Assembly (NCBI GenBank): GCA_016296065.1
Contig: JAEDKA010000060.1
Location: 1 to 22,365, forward strand
Source: Kiritimatiellia bacterium
Lineage (GTDB): Bacteria > Verrucomicrobiota > Kiritimatiellia > RFP12 > UBA1067
Direction of reading: 5' to 3'
Length of the DNA: 22,365 bases
Shown: positions 7,192 to 14,368 of the stretch, in pieces
How the letters are laid out: each line of letters begins with the position of its first letter
How positions within the stretch are numbered: position 1 is the stretch's first letter
Position numbers and translations under genes: made by a program
The notes under the pieces: model-generated
Seen by the model: only the letters and a program-made list of their open reading frames with translations
Told to the model about the DNA's origin: nothing
Databases searched by the model: none

Positions 7192-7272
7192 ACCTCGCGA
7201 GGTAGGCATAGGGTACCTCCCGAGGTGGGAATAAGAAACCTCGCGAGGTAGGCATAGGGTACCTCGCGAGGT
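7192..7272. repeat. Four 12-bp palindromes at an exact 23-bp period
   Basis: ACCTCGCGAGGT occurs at 7192, 7238 and 7261, and a one-base variant (ACCTCCCGAGGT) at 7215. Start-to-start distances are 23, 23 and 23 bp. The 11-bp spacers are AGGCATAGGGT, GGGAATAAGAA and AGGCATAGGGT, so spacers 1 and 3 are identical and the array looks like a duplicated 46-bp unit. It lies between the fucI stop codon and the GH2 promoter, about 105 bp upstream of the latter's -10 box. It could be a multi-site operator or a local repeat; the sequence alone does not decide. Confidence 0.85.
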
Positions 7273-7320
7273 GGTTTTACGGTTTACTGTCGCGTTGCAA
7301 CAGCAGAACTGGCGTCGCGC

Positions 7321-9123
7321 TCAGCGGTTGGTCGCGTAGAGCGGACCGAAGTTCGCGCACGCGCGGTAGTCCGCGCCGGTCGGATCGTCGCTCGCGCCGA
7401 AGAGTCCCCAGCAGTGCGGCTGGAAGACCTGCTCCTCCGGCACGTTGTGCATCGCGACCGGAATGCGCAGCATCGAGGCGAGCGTGATGAGGTCCGCGCC
7501 GATGTGTCCGTAGGCGATTGCGCCGTGGTTCGCGGCCCAGGCGTTCATCACCGAGTAGACGTCCTTGAAGAAGCCCTTCCCGGTGAGGCGCGGCGTGAAC
7601 CAGGTGCACGGCCATTCGGGGTTCGTGCGCTCCATCAGCGTCTTCTGCTGCTTCGCGTCGAGCTCCACCGACCAGCCCTCTGCGATCTGCATGACCGGAC
7701 CCTGCCCCTTCACGATGGAGATGCGGATCATCGTGAGCGGCATTCCCTTCGGGGTGAGGAACGACGACGAGAAGCCGCCGCCGCGGAAGTACTCCACGCC
7801 CGCCGGAACCCACTTCGTCGCCTTCAATGTCGCGTCGATGTCCTTCTGCGTGACATCCCACCAGTTCTTGAAGACCGGCTTGCCCTTCTCCTTCATCTCG
7901 CCCGCCGCGTCAAGGCAGCAGGAGCCCGAGTTGAGGAGGTGGATGATCCCCGCCTTCGCGTCCTTCGGAAGCCCCTTGCCCGTGGCGCGCTTGACGGCCG
8001 CGTCGCTCCAGTAGGTGCGAACGTCGGCGAACATCGACGCCTTGTTCGTGAGGAGCCACATGAGGAGCATGCAGATTCCGTTGAGCGAGTCGTTCTCCGT
8101 CGCGAGGATCTGCGGCATCTTCTTTCCGTTCCAGTCGAACGAAGTGTTGCACATCACCTCCGCGACATCGCCGTTCGGCCAGTGGTCGGTCCACTGACGC
8201 TGACCCTGGAATCCGCCCGCGATGGCGTTCCTGCCGACCGCCTCCTCGCCGAAGCCCATCTCCTTGAGCTTGGGGTTGCCGGCCATCATGTCGCGGACGA
8301 TTATCGCCATCTTGGCGATGAACTCCCAGTCCTTGTCCTTCTCGGCGCGAGACTTCTGAATCTTCAGCGGATTGTAGTCCTTCCCTTCCTTGAGGTTCTT
8401 CTTCATCCACGCAAGGGCCTTCTTGTACTCTTCCTTGTCGTAGATGCCTTCCTCGATGCGGCGGAGGATCTCGCACTCGTCCATGTTCTCCGGCGCGATG
8501 CCGAGGTAGTCCTGCATGAAGTTGACGTCGACGAACGAGCCCGCTATGCCCATCGCGGAAGTGCCGATCGAGAGGTAGCTCTTGCCCTTCATCATCGCGA
8601 CGGCGAGCCCCGCCTTCGTGAAGCGGAGGATCTTCTCGGCGACGTCGGCGGGGATCTTGTCGGACTCGTCGCGGTTCTGCACCTCGTGCCCGTAGATGCC
8701 GTACGCAGGCATTCCGCGCTGCGCATAGCCCGCGAGCATGCAGGCGAGATAGACGGCTCCCGGACGCTCCGTGCCGTTGAAGCCCCAGACGGCCTTTGGC
8801 ATGACGGGGTCGAGGTCCATCGTCTCCGTTCCGTAGCACCAGCACGGCGTCACGGAGAGCGACACGCCGACGTTGTTCGCGGCGAACTTGTTCGCGCACT
8901 GCGCGGCCTCGAACCTGCCGCCGATCGTCGTGTCGGCGATAACGCACTCGACCTTCGAGCCGTCGGGATAGCGGAGGTTGTCGCTGATGAGCTTGGCGGC
9001 GGCCTTGGCCATCGCCATCGTCTGGTCTTCGAGCGACTCGCGAACGCCGCGGCGGCGTCCGTCGATGATGGGGCGGATGCCCACCCTGGGGAACGGGTTG
9101 TGCGTGAATACGGTCTGGTTCAT
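7321..9123 (-). CDS. fucI: L-fucose isomerase
   Basis: A cytoplasmic 600-residue Mn-dependent ketol isomerase converting L-fucose to L-fuculose (and D-arabinose to D-ribulose), the first step of fucose catabolism. Strong FucI features run the whole length: RVGIRPIIDGRRRGVRESLE at the N-terminus, CWCYGTETMDLDP, WGFNGTERPGAVYLA, GIYGHEVQ, and the metal ligands Glu343 (ATENDSLNG), Asp367 (FADVRTYW, 24 residues later as in E. coli FucI) and His533 (AANHGAIAYGH). The length matches the family (about 590-600). The ATG at 9123 is chosen over an upstream in-frame ATG at 9144 because AAAGGA lies at proper spacing and the homology begins at MNQTVF. No fucK, fucA or fucP is in the window. Confidence 0.97.
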   Translation of the reverse strand: MNQTVFTHNPFPRVGIRPIIDGRRRGVRESLEDQTMAMAKAAAKLISDNLRYPDGSKVECVIADTTIGGRFEAAQCANKFAANNVGVSLSVTPCWCYGTETMDLDPVMPKAVWGFNGTERPGAVYLACMLAGYAQRGMPAYGIYGHEVQNRDESDKIPADVAEKILRFTKAGLAVAMMKGKSYLSIGTSAMGIAGSFVDVNFMQDYLGIAPENMDECEILRRIEEGIYDKEEYKKALAWMKKNLKEGKDYNPLKIQKSRAEKDKDWEFIAKMAIIVRDMMAGNPKLKEMGFGEEAVGRNAIAGGFQGQRQWTDHWPNGDVAEVMCNTSFDWNGKKMPQILATENDSLNGICMLLMWLLTNKASMFADVRTYWSDAAVKRATGKGLPKDAKAGIIHLLNSGSCCLDAAGEMKEKGKPVFKNWWDVTQKDIDATLKATKWVPAGVEYFRGGGFSSSFLTPKGMPLTMIRISIVKGQGPVMQIAEGWSVELDAKQQKTLMERTNPEWPCTWFTPRLTGKGFFKDVYSVMNAWAANHGAIAYGHIGADLITLASMLRIPVAMHNVPEEQVFQPHCWGLFGASDDPTGADYRACANFGPLYATNR

Positions 9124-9162
9124 TTCAGAGTCCTTTCGTTGCATAAGATTTCATCTGCGGCC

Positions 9163-9168
9163 ATTATA
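9163..9168 (-). promoter_or_regulatory. -10 box (TATAAT) of fucI
   Basis: Perfect TATAAT 39 nt upstream of the fucI ATG, giving a leader of about 33 nt that contains the AAAGGA ribosome-binding site. No clear -35 hexamer. Confidence 0.55.
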
Positions 9169-9233
9169 GCACAACGACAACGGGCACTTCTATTTTTTCG
9201 TCCTGAAATTCACTGTTTTTTCATCCATTGTTT

Positions 9234-9426
9234 GGCGCACCGAGACGGTGCACCTCCTTGCGGCTAACCCAAGGAGGTGGAGCATCTTGCTCCGCCCTCC
9301 ACTCGTGGCGCACCGAGACGGTGCACCTCCTTGCGGCTAACCCAAGGAGGTGGAGCATCTTGCTCCGCCCTTCCTCGTGGCGCGGCGAGACGCCGCACCT
9401 CCTGAGGTGGAGCTTCCAGCTCCGCC
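9234..9426 (+). repeat. A-B-C hairpin repeat cluster 1 (3 copies)
   Basis: Copies at 9234-9296, 9307-9369 (both 63 bp) and 9379-9426 (48 bp, with hairpin B shortened). Hairpin A is GCACCG-AGA-CGGTGC in the first two and GCGGCG-AGA-CGCCGC in the third. B is ACCTCCTTG...CAAGGAGGT. C is GGAGCA-TCT-TGCTCC twice, then GGAGCT-TCC-AGCTCC. The cluster fills the gap between the fucI promoter and the MATE stop codon at 9440, so the intergenic stretch 9169-9439 is mostly repeat plus about 65 bp of AT-rich sequence. Confidence 0.9.
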
Positions 9427-9439
9427 GCATACGGCCATG

Positions 9440-10813
9440 CTATGCGGAAAGGCGGCGGCGAATCCACGCGCCGCTGCGGAAGCGCAGGAAGAGCACCGTC
9501 GAGAGGACGGCGAAGAACGCCGGCATCGTCCACCAGAGCGCGAGAAGCGAGCGATGAAACGCGGCGACGGCAAGTACCGCCGGCATCCAGAGGCAGATGT
9601 CGCAGCCGAGCTTCGCGCCCATGACGAACTTGACGTCGCCTACGCCGCGCAAGGCCCCCTCGAACACCATGCCGATACCTTCCCCAACCTCGCGCACGAG
9701 CATTATGAGAAACAGCATGCGCACGGAAGCGCGCCACGCCTCCGCGGTGAACTCCGCGTCCTTAGGGAGGAACACGTCCGCAACCACGCCGGAGAGCGGC
9801 AGCAGAACGCAGTAGACGGCCGCAAGCAAGCCAAGGCAAAGGAACACTCCCGTCCGGACGGTGCGCCTCACCGCCTCCGTATCGTTCGCGCCGTGCCTCC
9901 TGCCGGACACTATGCAGACGCCGTCCGATAGCGCACACATCACGCAGTAGAAGAGGTTGTTGACGGCGAACACGACGTTTGCCGAACCCGCGCCGAGCGC
10001 GTCAAAACGTCCGAGGACAAGAGTAAAGACAGTGAATGCGACGCAGGAGGCGAACGCCGTCATTCCGTTGAACGCGCCCGTTCGCAGGATTTTCCACATA
10101 AGCGGGAAGTCCGGCCTCAGCGCACCGTCGCGTCCATGCGCGCGGACGAGCGCGTCGCGGCATACCGCCGCGCCCTGCAGCGCGGCGACGGACGCAAGCG
10201 AGATGACGCCCGCGATCGCGGCGCCCGCGTTGCCCATCGCGGGGACAGGGCCCCAGCCGTCTATAAATATCGGGCTCAGGGCGATGTTTACGAGAACGCC
10301 GGCCACGCCGCAGACCGAGACCCACCCGGTGCGTCCCTGGCCGGTGAGGAGTCCGGCAAGAACGCCGCTCAGGATCGTGAAGAATCCGCCGGGGACGTAG
10401 ATCGCGATATACGCTTTCTCCCCCGCGGCGACTTCCGGCGCATGCGCCGCGACGTCGACAAGCGCGAACGCAGCAAACGCGAGGAGCACGAGGAGCGGAA
10501 TCGAGAGGACCGAAAGCCACACTCCCTGCGCGAACGCCCTGACCGCGTCGCGTCCGCGTCCGGCTCCGTGGAACTGCGCGACGTAGACGGAGGTGTAGCC
10601 GATTGCCGCCGAAAGGAGGCATACGAACATGACGGAGACCATTGACGCCGAAAGCGACGCCTGCAGCGCGGCGCATCCTCTCTGGGAAAGGAGGAAACGC
10701 TCCCAGATGCTGTTCGCCGCGTAGACAAGCTGCATGGCGGCAAGCGGCAGGACGACCTTAAGCGTCTCCGCAAAGCCTCCACCCGGCACCACATCTCTAT
10801 TTTCGTCAGACAT
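9440..10813 (-). CDS. MATE-family multidrug/metabolite efflux transporter
   Basis: A 457-residue inner-membrane protein with about twelve hydrophobic segments in two pseudo-symmetric halves, typical of MATE antiporters that expel cationic compounds using Na+ or H+. Supporting segments are VVLPLAAMQLVYAANSIWERFLLSQRG at the N-terminus, GNAGAAIAGVISL near 205, and in the second half ANVVFAVNNLFYCVMCALSDGVCIVSGRRHGAND and FEGALRGVGDVKFVM. The substrate cannot be deduced. The ATG at 10813 has no Shine-Dalgarno; a TATAGA box ends seven bases upstream (10821-10826), suggesting leaderless expression. Hairpin-repeat clusters lie on both sides. Confidence 0.92.
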   Translation of the reverse strand: MSDENRDVVPGGGFAETLKVVLPLAAMQLVYAANSIWERFLLSQRGCAALQASLSASMVSVMFVCLLSAAIGYTSVYVAQFHGAGRGRDAVRAFAQGVWLSVLSIPLLVLLAFAAFALVDVAAHAPEVAAGEKAYIAIYVPGGFFTILSGVLAGLLTGQGRTGWVSVCGVAGVLVNIALSPIFIDGWGPVPAMGNAGAAIAGVISLASVAALQGAAVCRDALVRAHGRDGALRPDFPLMWKILRTGAFNGMTAFASCVAFTVFTLVLGRFDALGAGSANVVFAVNNLFYCVMCALSDGVCIVSGRRHGANDTEAVRRTVRTGVFLCLGLLAAVYCVLLPLSGVVADVFLPKDAEFTAEAWRASVRMLFLIMLVREVGEGIGMVFEGALRGVGDVKFVMGAKLGCDICLWMPAVLAVAAFHRSLLALWWTMPAFFAVLSTVLFLRFRSGAWIRRRLSA

Positions 10814-10820
10814 CGTCGAC

Positions 10821-10826
10821 TCTATA
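10821..10826 (-). promoter_or_regulatory. Candidate -10 box (TATAGA) of the MATE gene, 7 nt before the ATG
   Basis: TATAGA followed by GTCGACG and the start codon, the same geometry as the LysR gene. Two plus-strand TATAAT strings (10823-10828 and 10847-10852) lie in the same AT-rich gap, so the assignment is tentative. Confidence 0.4.
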
Positions 10827-10868
10827 ATGTTGTTTGGTTTCTTTGCTATAATAGTTTACCATAATTTT

Positions 10869-11160
10869 GGCGCGGCGAGACGCCGCACCTCCTTGCGACT
10901 TACCCAAGGAGGTGGAGCATCTTGCTCCGCCTATCGTGGCGCGGCGAGACGCCGCACCTCCTTGCGACTTACCCAAGGAGGTGGAGCTTCCAGCTCCGCC
11001 GAGTAGGTGTGGCAAGGGCGCCCCGCCCTTGCAGCAAGGCCGAGGCGGCCTTGCCACATCGTACCGAGACGCCGCACCTCCTTGCGCTTCGCAACTTGCC
11101 CAAGGAGGTGGAGCATCTTGCTCCGCCTATCGTGGCGCGGCGAGACGCCGCACCTCCTTG
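10869..11160 (+). repeat. A-B-C hairpin repeat cluster 2 (4 copies plus an embedded double hairpin)
   Basis: Full copies at 10869-10931 and 10938-11000. A third at 11061-11127 has a broken A stem (GTACCG against CGCCGC). A truncated copy at 11134-11160 ends after ACCTCCTTG, two bases from the protease stop codon. A different element (11008-11058) sits between copies 2 and 3. The whole gap between the MATE and protease genes, apart from about 55 bp next to the MATE start, is repeat. Confidence 0.9.
11008..11058. repeat. Double-hairpin element TGTGGCAAGG...CCTTGCCACA
   Basis: A 10-bp outer inverted repeat encloses two perfect triloop hairpins: CAAGGGCG-CCC-CGCCCTTG and CAAGGCCG-AGG-CGGCCTTG. 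The outer and inner stems share bases, so alternative folds are possible. It interrupts the A-B-C cluster. Confidence 0.75.
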
Positions 11161-11162
11161 TG

Positions 11163-14105
11163 CTACAGCACTTCGCCGACGGCATAAGGGGTGTCGCTCG
11201 CGACAATGGAGAGAAAGAGAGCGGGATAGGACTTGGCCGTGGCAGGGTCAAGCGTCGAGGCCACGAACAAATGCGCTGTGCCGTCGGAATACCAGCTCTC
11301 CGTCGCCGCAGTCCACGGACCGCTGATCGACTGCGCGACAAAAGGCGTGTAGTAAATTCCCTTCACGGTCGTCGCGACGGCGGCGCTGAGTGTGTCGTCG
11401 ACAAGGCTCATCGCAGGGACGGCACCCTCGCCGGAACCATAACCGCTAATCACGGGCGGCACGCCCCCAAGCCGCTCGAGGAGGTCGTCTCCGTCGGGCG
11501 CGCTCTCCTGTCCCTTCGCCACCACGTCGACGCGGAGCCGCCCTATGACCTCGCGCTCCGCGTTGCGGCACTCGTAGACGAGGAACCTGCCGGTCGCCGT
11601 TGTCGCGGGCACAGTCAGGACCTGGTCGAGCCCGATCGGATTGAACATGGGCATGTTGCCGCAGAACCAGTAGGCGTTCTTGTCGGACGCGTTCGCGGGG
11701 GAAAGCCGGCACCTGAGCTTCCGCGTCTCGCCCGGATACATCTTGATTTCATAGCGGCTGTACTGCGCATTCCAGACAAGGCCGTTGTTCACGAGCTCCA
11801 GCTTCGTCGTCTTGACGTATGACGCCTTCTCCGCGTCGATCTGGGCCTGCGTCTTGTAGTTCGCTGGCAACGTCGCGGCCTGGACGAGTCCGAAGCCATA
11901 GACCTTCGAACGTCCCTCCGCAAGCTTGCGGCTGGCGTCCTTCAAGATGCCGTAGATTTCGTCGCGCGTAAGTTCGGGATTCTGCTGCAGGTAGAGAGCG
12001 ATGATTCCCGTTACCATCGGCGCGGCGAAGGACGAGCCGCCGTTCACGCCTGTCGCGCCGGTGCGCGAGGTGAAAACCGGCACGTTCTGCCCGAACGCGC
12101 AGAAGTCCTTGGCCCAGTTGTCGTTGAGTCCGGCGGACTCAAGCGCGCGCGTAATGCCGCCGACGTTGATGACGCCCTCCATGTCCTGCGGAAAGGACAG
12201 TGTCTCGTTCGGGGCGTTTCCGCCTGCCGCGACGAGGATGAGCCCGTAGTCGTCGATCATCGTCCGAATCTGCTGCCGCGCCCATTCGAGCTGCGACTCA
12301 GTGTAGTCGAACGGCGTGTATCCGCCGCTGAAGTTGACGACTTTGCAGCCGTTCGTGAGGCACCACCAGAGGCCGTTGATGTCGTCGACGAATCCAGTTC
12401 CCTCGTAGGCGTAGAGCGAACACTCGGGCGCAATGCCGAAGGTGTCGGAGGCGATGATTCCCTCGACGCCGGTTCCGTGCGGCGCGCCCGACGGGTTCCC
12501 GTGTATTGCCGCGCACTTGAGGTTCGTGTGTGTGCCGGTAACGATGTCGCCAATCCCCGTATCGACCACGCCGACCTTGACGCCGCGCCCCGTGATGCCG
12601 GCATTGAGCAGGTTCGTGACGCCGAGCTCGCCGAGATACCACGCCTTCGCGGCGTCGTAGGTCGGGACGTAGGACTTCGGACCGTCGTCCGAGCCGTCGT
12701 CGTCCGCCTGCGGCAGCGCGAAGCGCCAGATCTGCCCGGCCTTGTCCGTCGTTGGCTGCGCGTCGGAGCGGGAATACGCGGAGTAGCCGAGCTGGGCGCG
12801 GCCGTAGCCGAGGTAGAAGTGCCCCTTCGCGTAGGTGAACGACTCGAAGTACTGGTCGCTCCGGACTGTCGCAAGCTTTTCGAACGCCGCGCCGTCGCGC
12901 GTCTTCCAGATGCCGTGCTCGATGTCAGAGGTCGAGTTGCGCTTCACCGTCATCACGTAGAGGCTGCCGCCGACGGCGGCGAAGTCGATCGGGTGCGCAA
13001 GGCCGTCCTCGAAGGCGAGGCGCTCGGACGAGATCGCGCCGTTCACGTCCATCGTCGCGGAGAACGCGCCGAGCGGCAGGCCCATCACGTAGTTCTGCGT
13101 GACGATGTAGTAGAGCCGTCCCCTGAAGGGCGTGATGCGGCGCACGTTGACGAGCGCGCCCCAGTGTCCGCCCGACCTGAGTTCGCCGTCGGACATCTGC
13201 CATCCGTTGAAGAACGCGTCCCAGGTTGTCGCCTCCTCGTGGAACCGTCCGTCCGCTTCCGAGAGGCGCCAGAGCGTCGGATCGTTGAGCTCGGGGGCGA
13301 CTGTGTTGTAGTAGAGGCACGTCAGGACGACGCAGCCGTTCTCGAACGGAAATATCGAGACGAATCGCCTGAGGTCCTGTTTCGTCTCGAAGTTGACGTT
13401 CGTGCTCACTTCGCCGGTCACGTTGTTCGTCGTGAAGGAATAGTCGACGAGCTTGCGGTACGATCCGTAGGCATCGTCGTACCCGGTCGTGACGGATCCC
13501 ATCTGGCGCGAGAACATCGTGTCGTCCTTGAGCCAGTACGGACTTCCGGCGATGCCAAAGCCAGTGAAATAGAGGTTTGTCTTGTATTCGCAGAAGTCCC
13601 AGAGGTGCGTGTAGGTGCCGTAGTTGCCCGAGCCGCCGATCAGCTTGTGGAACGGATTCCAGTCTACGTTGGCGGTCTTCGACCACGTGCCGTCGGGATC
13701 GCGCACGAAAAAGAAGCCGTAGTTCGCATCGTGCTCCTTCGCGTCCGTCGCGCGCGTCCAGACGCGTCCGTCGGAGAACTTCTTGAAGTCCTCGATCTGT
13801 TCCGAGCCGGCGGAGTACTCGTTCGTCCAGGACGGCGTCGCGCCGGGAAGGATCGTCACGATTGGAATGGGGCCGGAGTTGTTGTTCCACTCGCCCGCGC
13901 CGACGTAGATGCGTCCGTCGATGTACTTGAGGCAGTGGACGGCGCGCGCGAGGAGAGTGGCGTCGTCCGTCCCCGTACCCCAGCGCGCCTCGGCGGGGGC
14001 GAAAAGGTATTCGAGCGAGGCGGTCGCGTCGACGGATTCTGCGCGCGTTGCAGATGCAGTGAGAAGCGCCGCGAACGCGGCAACGGCTTTGATCGTTTTC
14101 ATCAT
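11163..14105 (-). CDS. Exported subtilisin-like (S8) serine protease with large N-terminal extension
   Basis: 980 residues. A signal peptide (MMKTIKAVAAFAALLTASATRA) is followed by about 440 residues with recurring bladelike phrases (YIDGRIYVGAGEW, YKTNLYFTGFGIA, FRGRLYYIVTQN, GGSLYVMTVK, KGHFYLGYGRAQ), suggesting a beta-propeller-like domain. The S8 catalytic domain (about 490-750) has the full triad: Asp515 (GVVDTGIGD), His543 (PHGTGVEGI), Ser692 (GGSSFAAPM), and oxyanion Asn630 (AAGGN). The 230 C-terminal residues look like Ig-like beta-sandwiches. It should degrade protein outside the cytoplasm. The ATG at 14105 is preferred over further upstream frame because TATAAT at 14112-14117 lies between; MKTIK at 14102 is an alternative. 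The stop codon abuts repeat cluster 2. Confidence 0.9.
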   Translation of the reverse strand: MMKTIKAVAAFAALLTASATRAESVDATASLEYLFAPAEARWGTGTDDATLLARAVHCLKYIDGRIYVGAGEWNNNSGPIPIVTILPGATPSWTNEYSAGSEQIEDFKKFSDGRVWTRATDAKEHDANYGFFFVRDPDGTWSKTANVDWNPFHKLIGGSGNYGTYTHLWDFCEYKTNLYFTGFGIAGSPYWLKDDTMFSRQMGSVTTGYDDAYGSYRKLVDYSFTTNNVTGEVSTNVNFETKQDLRRFVSIFPFENGCVVLTCLYYNTVAPELNDPTLWRLSEADGRFHEEATTWDAFFNGWQMSDGELRSGGHWGALVNVRRITPFRGRLYYIVTQNYVMGLPLGAFSATMDVNGAISSERLAFEDGLAHPIDFAAVGGSLYVMTVKRNSTSDIEHGIWKTRDGAAFEKLATVRSDQYFESFTYAKGHFYLGYGRAQLGYSAYSRSDAQPTTDKAGQIWRFALPQADDDGSDDGPKSYVPTYDAAKAWYLGELGVTNLLNAGITGRGVKVGVVDTGIGDIVTGTHTNLKCAAIHGNPSGAPHGTGVEGIIASDTFGIAPECSLYAYEGTGFVDDINGLWWCLTNGCKVVNFSGGYTPFDYTESQLEWARQQIRTMIDDYGLILVAAGGNAPNETLSFPQDMEGVINVGGITRALESAGLNDNWAKDFCAFGQNVPVFTSRTGATGVNGGSSFAAPMVTGIIALYLQQNPELTRDEIYGILKDASRKLAEGRSKVYGFGLVQAATLPANYKTQAQIDAEKASYVKTTKLELVNNGLVWNAQYSRYEIKMYPGETRKLRCRLSPANASDKNAYWFCGNMPMFNPIGLDQVLTVPATTATGRFLVYECRNAEREVIGRLRVDVVAKGQESAPDGDDLLERLGGVPPVISGYGSGEGAVPAMSLVDDTLSAAVATTVKGIYYTPFVAQSISGPWTAATESWYSDGTAHLFVASTLDPATAKSYPALFLSIVASDTPYAVGEVL

Positions 14106-14111
14106 GCGCCC

Positions 14112-14117
14112 ATTATA
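14112..14117 (-). promoter_or_regulatory. -10 box (TATAAT) of the S8 protease gene, 6 nt before the ATG
   Basis: TATAAT followed by GGGCGC and ATGATG. Transcription would start at or within the start codons, with no room for a Shine-Dalgarno. An 8-bp inverted repeat, ATAAAATC...GATTTTAT (14140-14171), lies just upstream across the -35 region and beyond. Confidence 0.5.
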
Positions 14118-14188
14118 GCGAAAATTTCGCGGCGCACTTATAAAATCATCTTCGGGTATTTTTGATTTTATCGCCAACCACCACTCGT

Positions 14189-14360
14189 GGCGCACCGAGA
14201 CGGTGCACCTCCTTGCGACTTACCCAAGGAGGTGGAGCTTCAAGCTCCGCCGTTCCCACTCGTGGCGCGGCGAGACGCCGCACCTCCTTGCAACTTGCCC
14301 AAGGAGGTGGAGCATCTTGCTCCGCCTATCGTGGCGCGGCGAGACGCCGCACCTCCTTGG
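14189..14360 (+). repeat. A-B-C hairpin repeat cluster 3 (3 copies)
   Basis: Copies at 14189-14251 (A stem GCACCG/CGGTGC, C hairpin GGAGCT-TCA-AGCTCC), 14264-14326 (A stem GCGGCG/CGCCGC, C hairpin with TCT loop), and a truncated copy 14333-14359 that ends after ACCTCCTTG, nine bases before the alpha-galactosidase stop codon. It fills the gap between the alpha-galactosidase and protease genes. Confidence 0.9.
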
Positions 14361-14368
14361 CGGGGCAC

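Noticed and set aside
9234..9426. CRISPR array
   Set aside because: Repeat and spacer roles do not separate: the whole 63-bp unit is repeated, gaps are only 6-12 bp and similar, and no cas genes are present.
10869..11160. Integron attC sites with gene cassettes
   Set aside because: The clusters recall cassette boundaries, but there are no integrase core-site motifs (GTTRRRY / RYYYAAC), and the genes are much larger than usual cassettes with their own promoters.
11134..11162. Rho-independent terminators formed by the repeats
   Set aside because: The hairpins are stable and lie after stop codons, but no T-tract follows any of them on the minus strand. A role in termination is possible but not of the classical type.
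10867..11187. Open frames running through the repeat clusters (proteins rich in RRDAAPP, LPKEVE and similar phrases)
   Set aside because: They exist because copies recur at multiples of three bases (69 bp in cluster 2) and the GC-rich repeat lacks stops in several frames on both strands. There is no start signal, and the peptide is just the translated repeat.
12477..14165. 562-residue plus-strand open frame opposite the protease gene
   Set aside because: It is the antisense shadow of a high-GC gene whose minus-strand product has an intact S8 triad.
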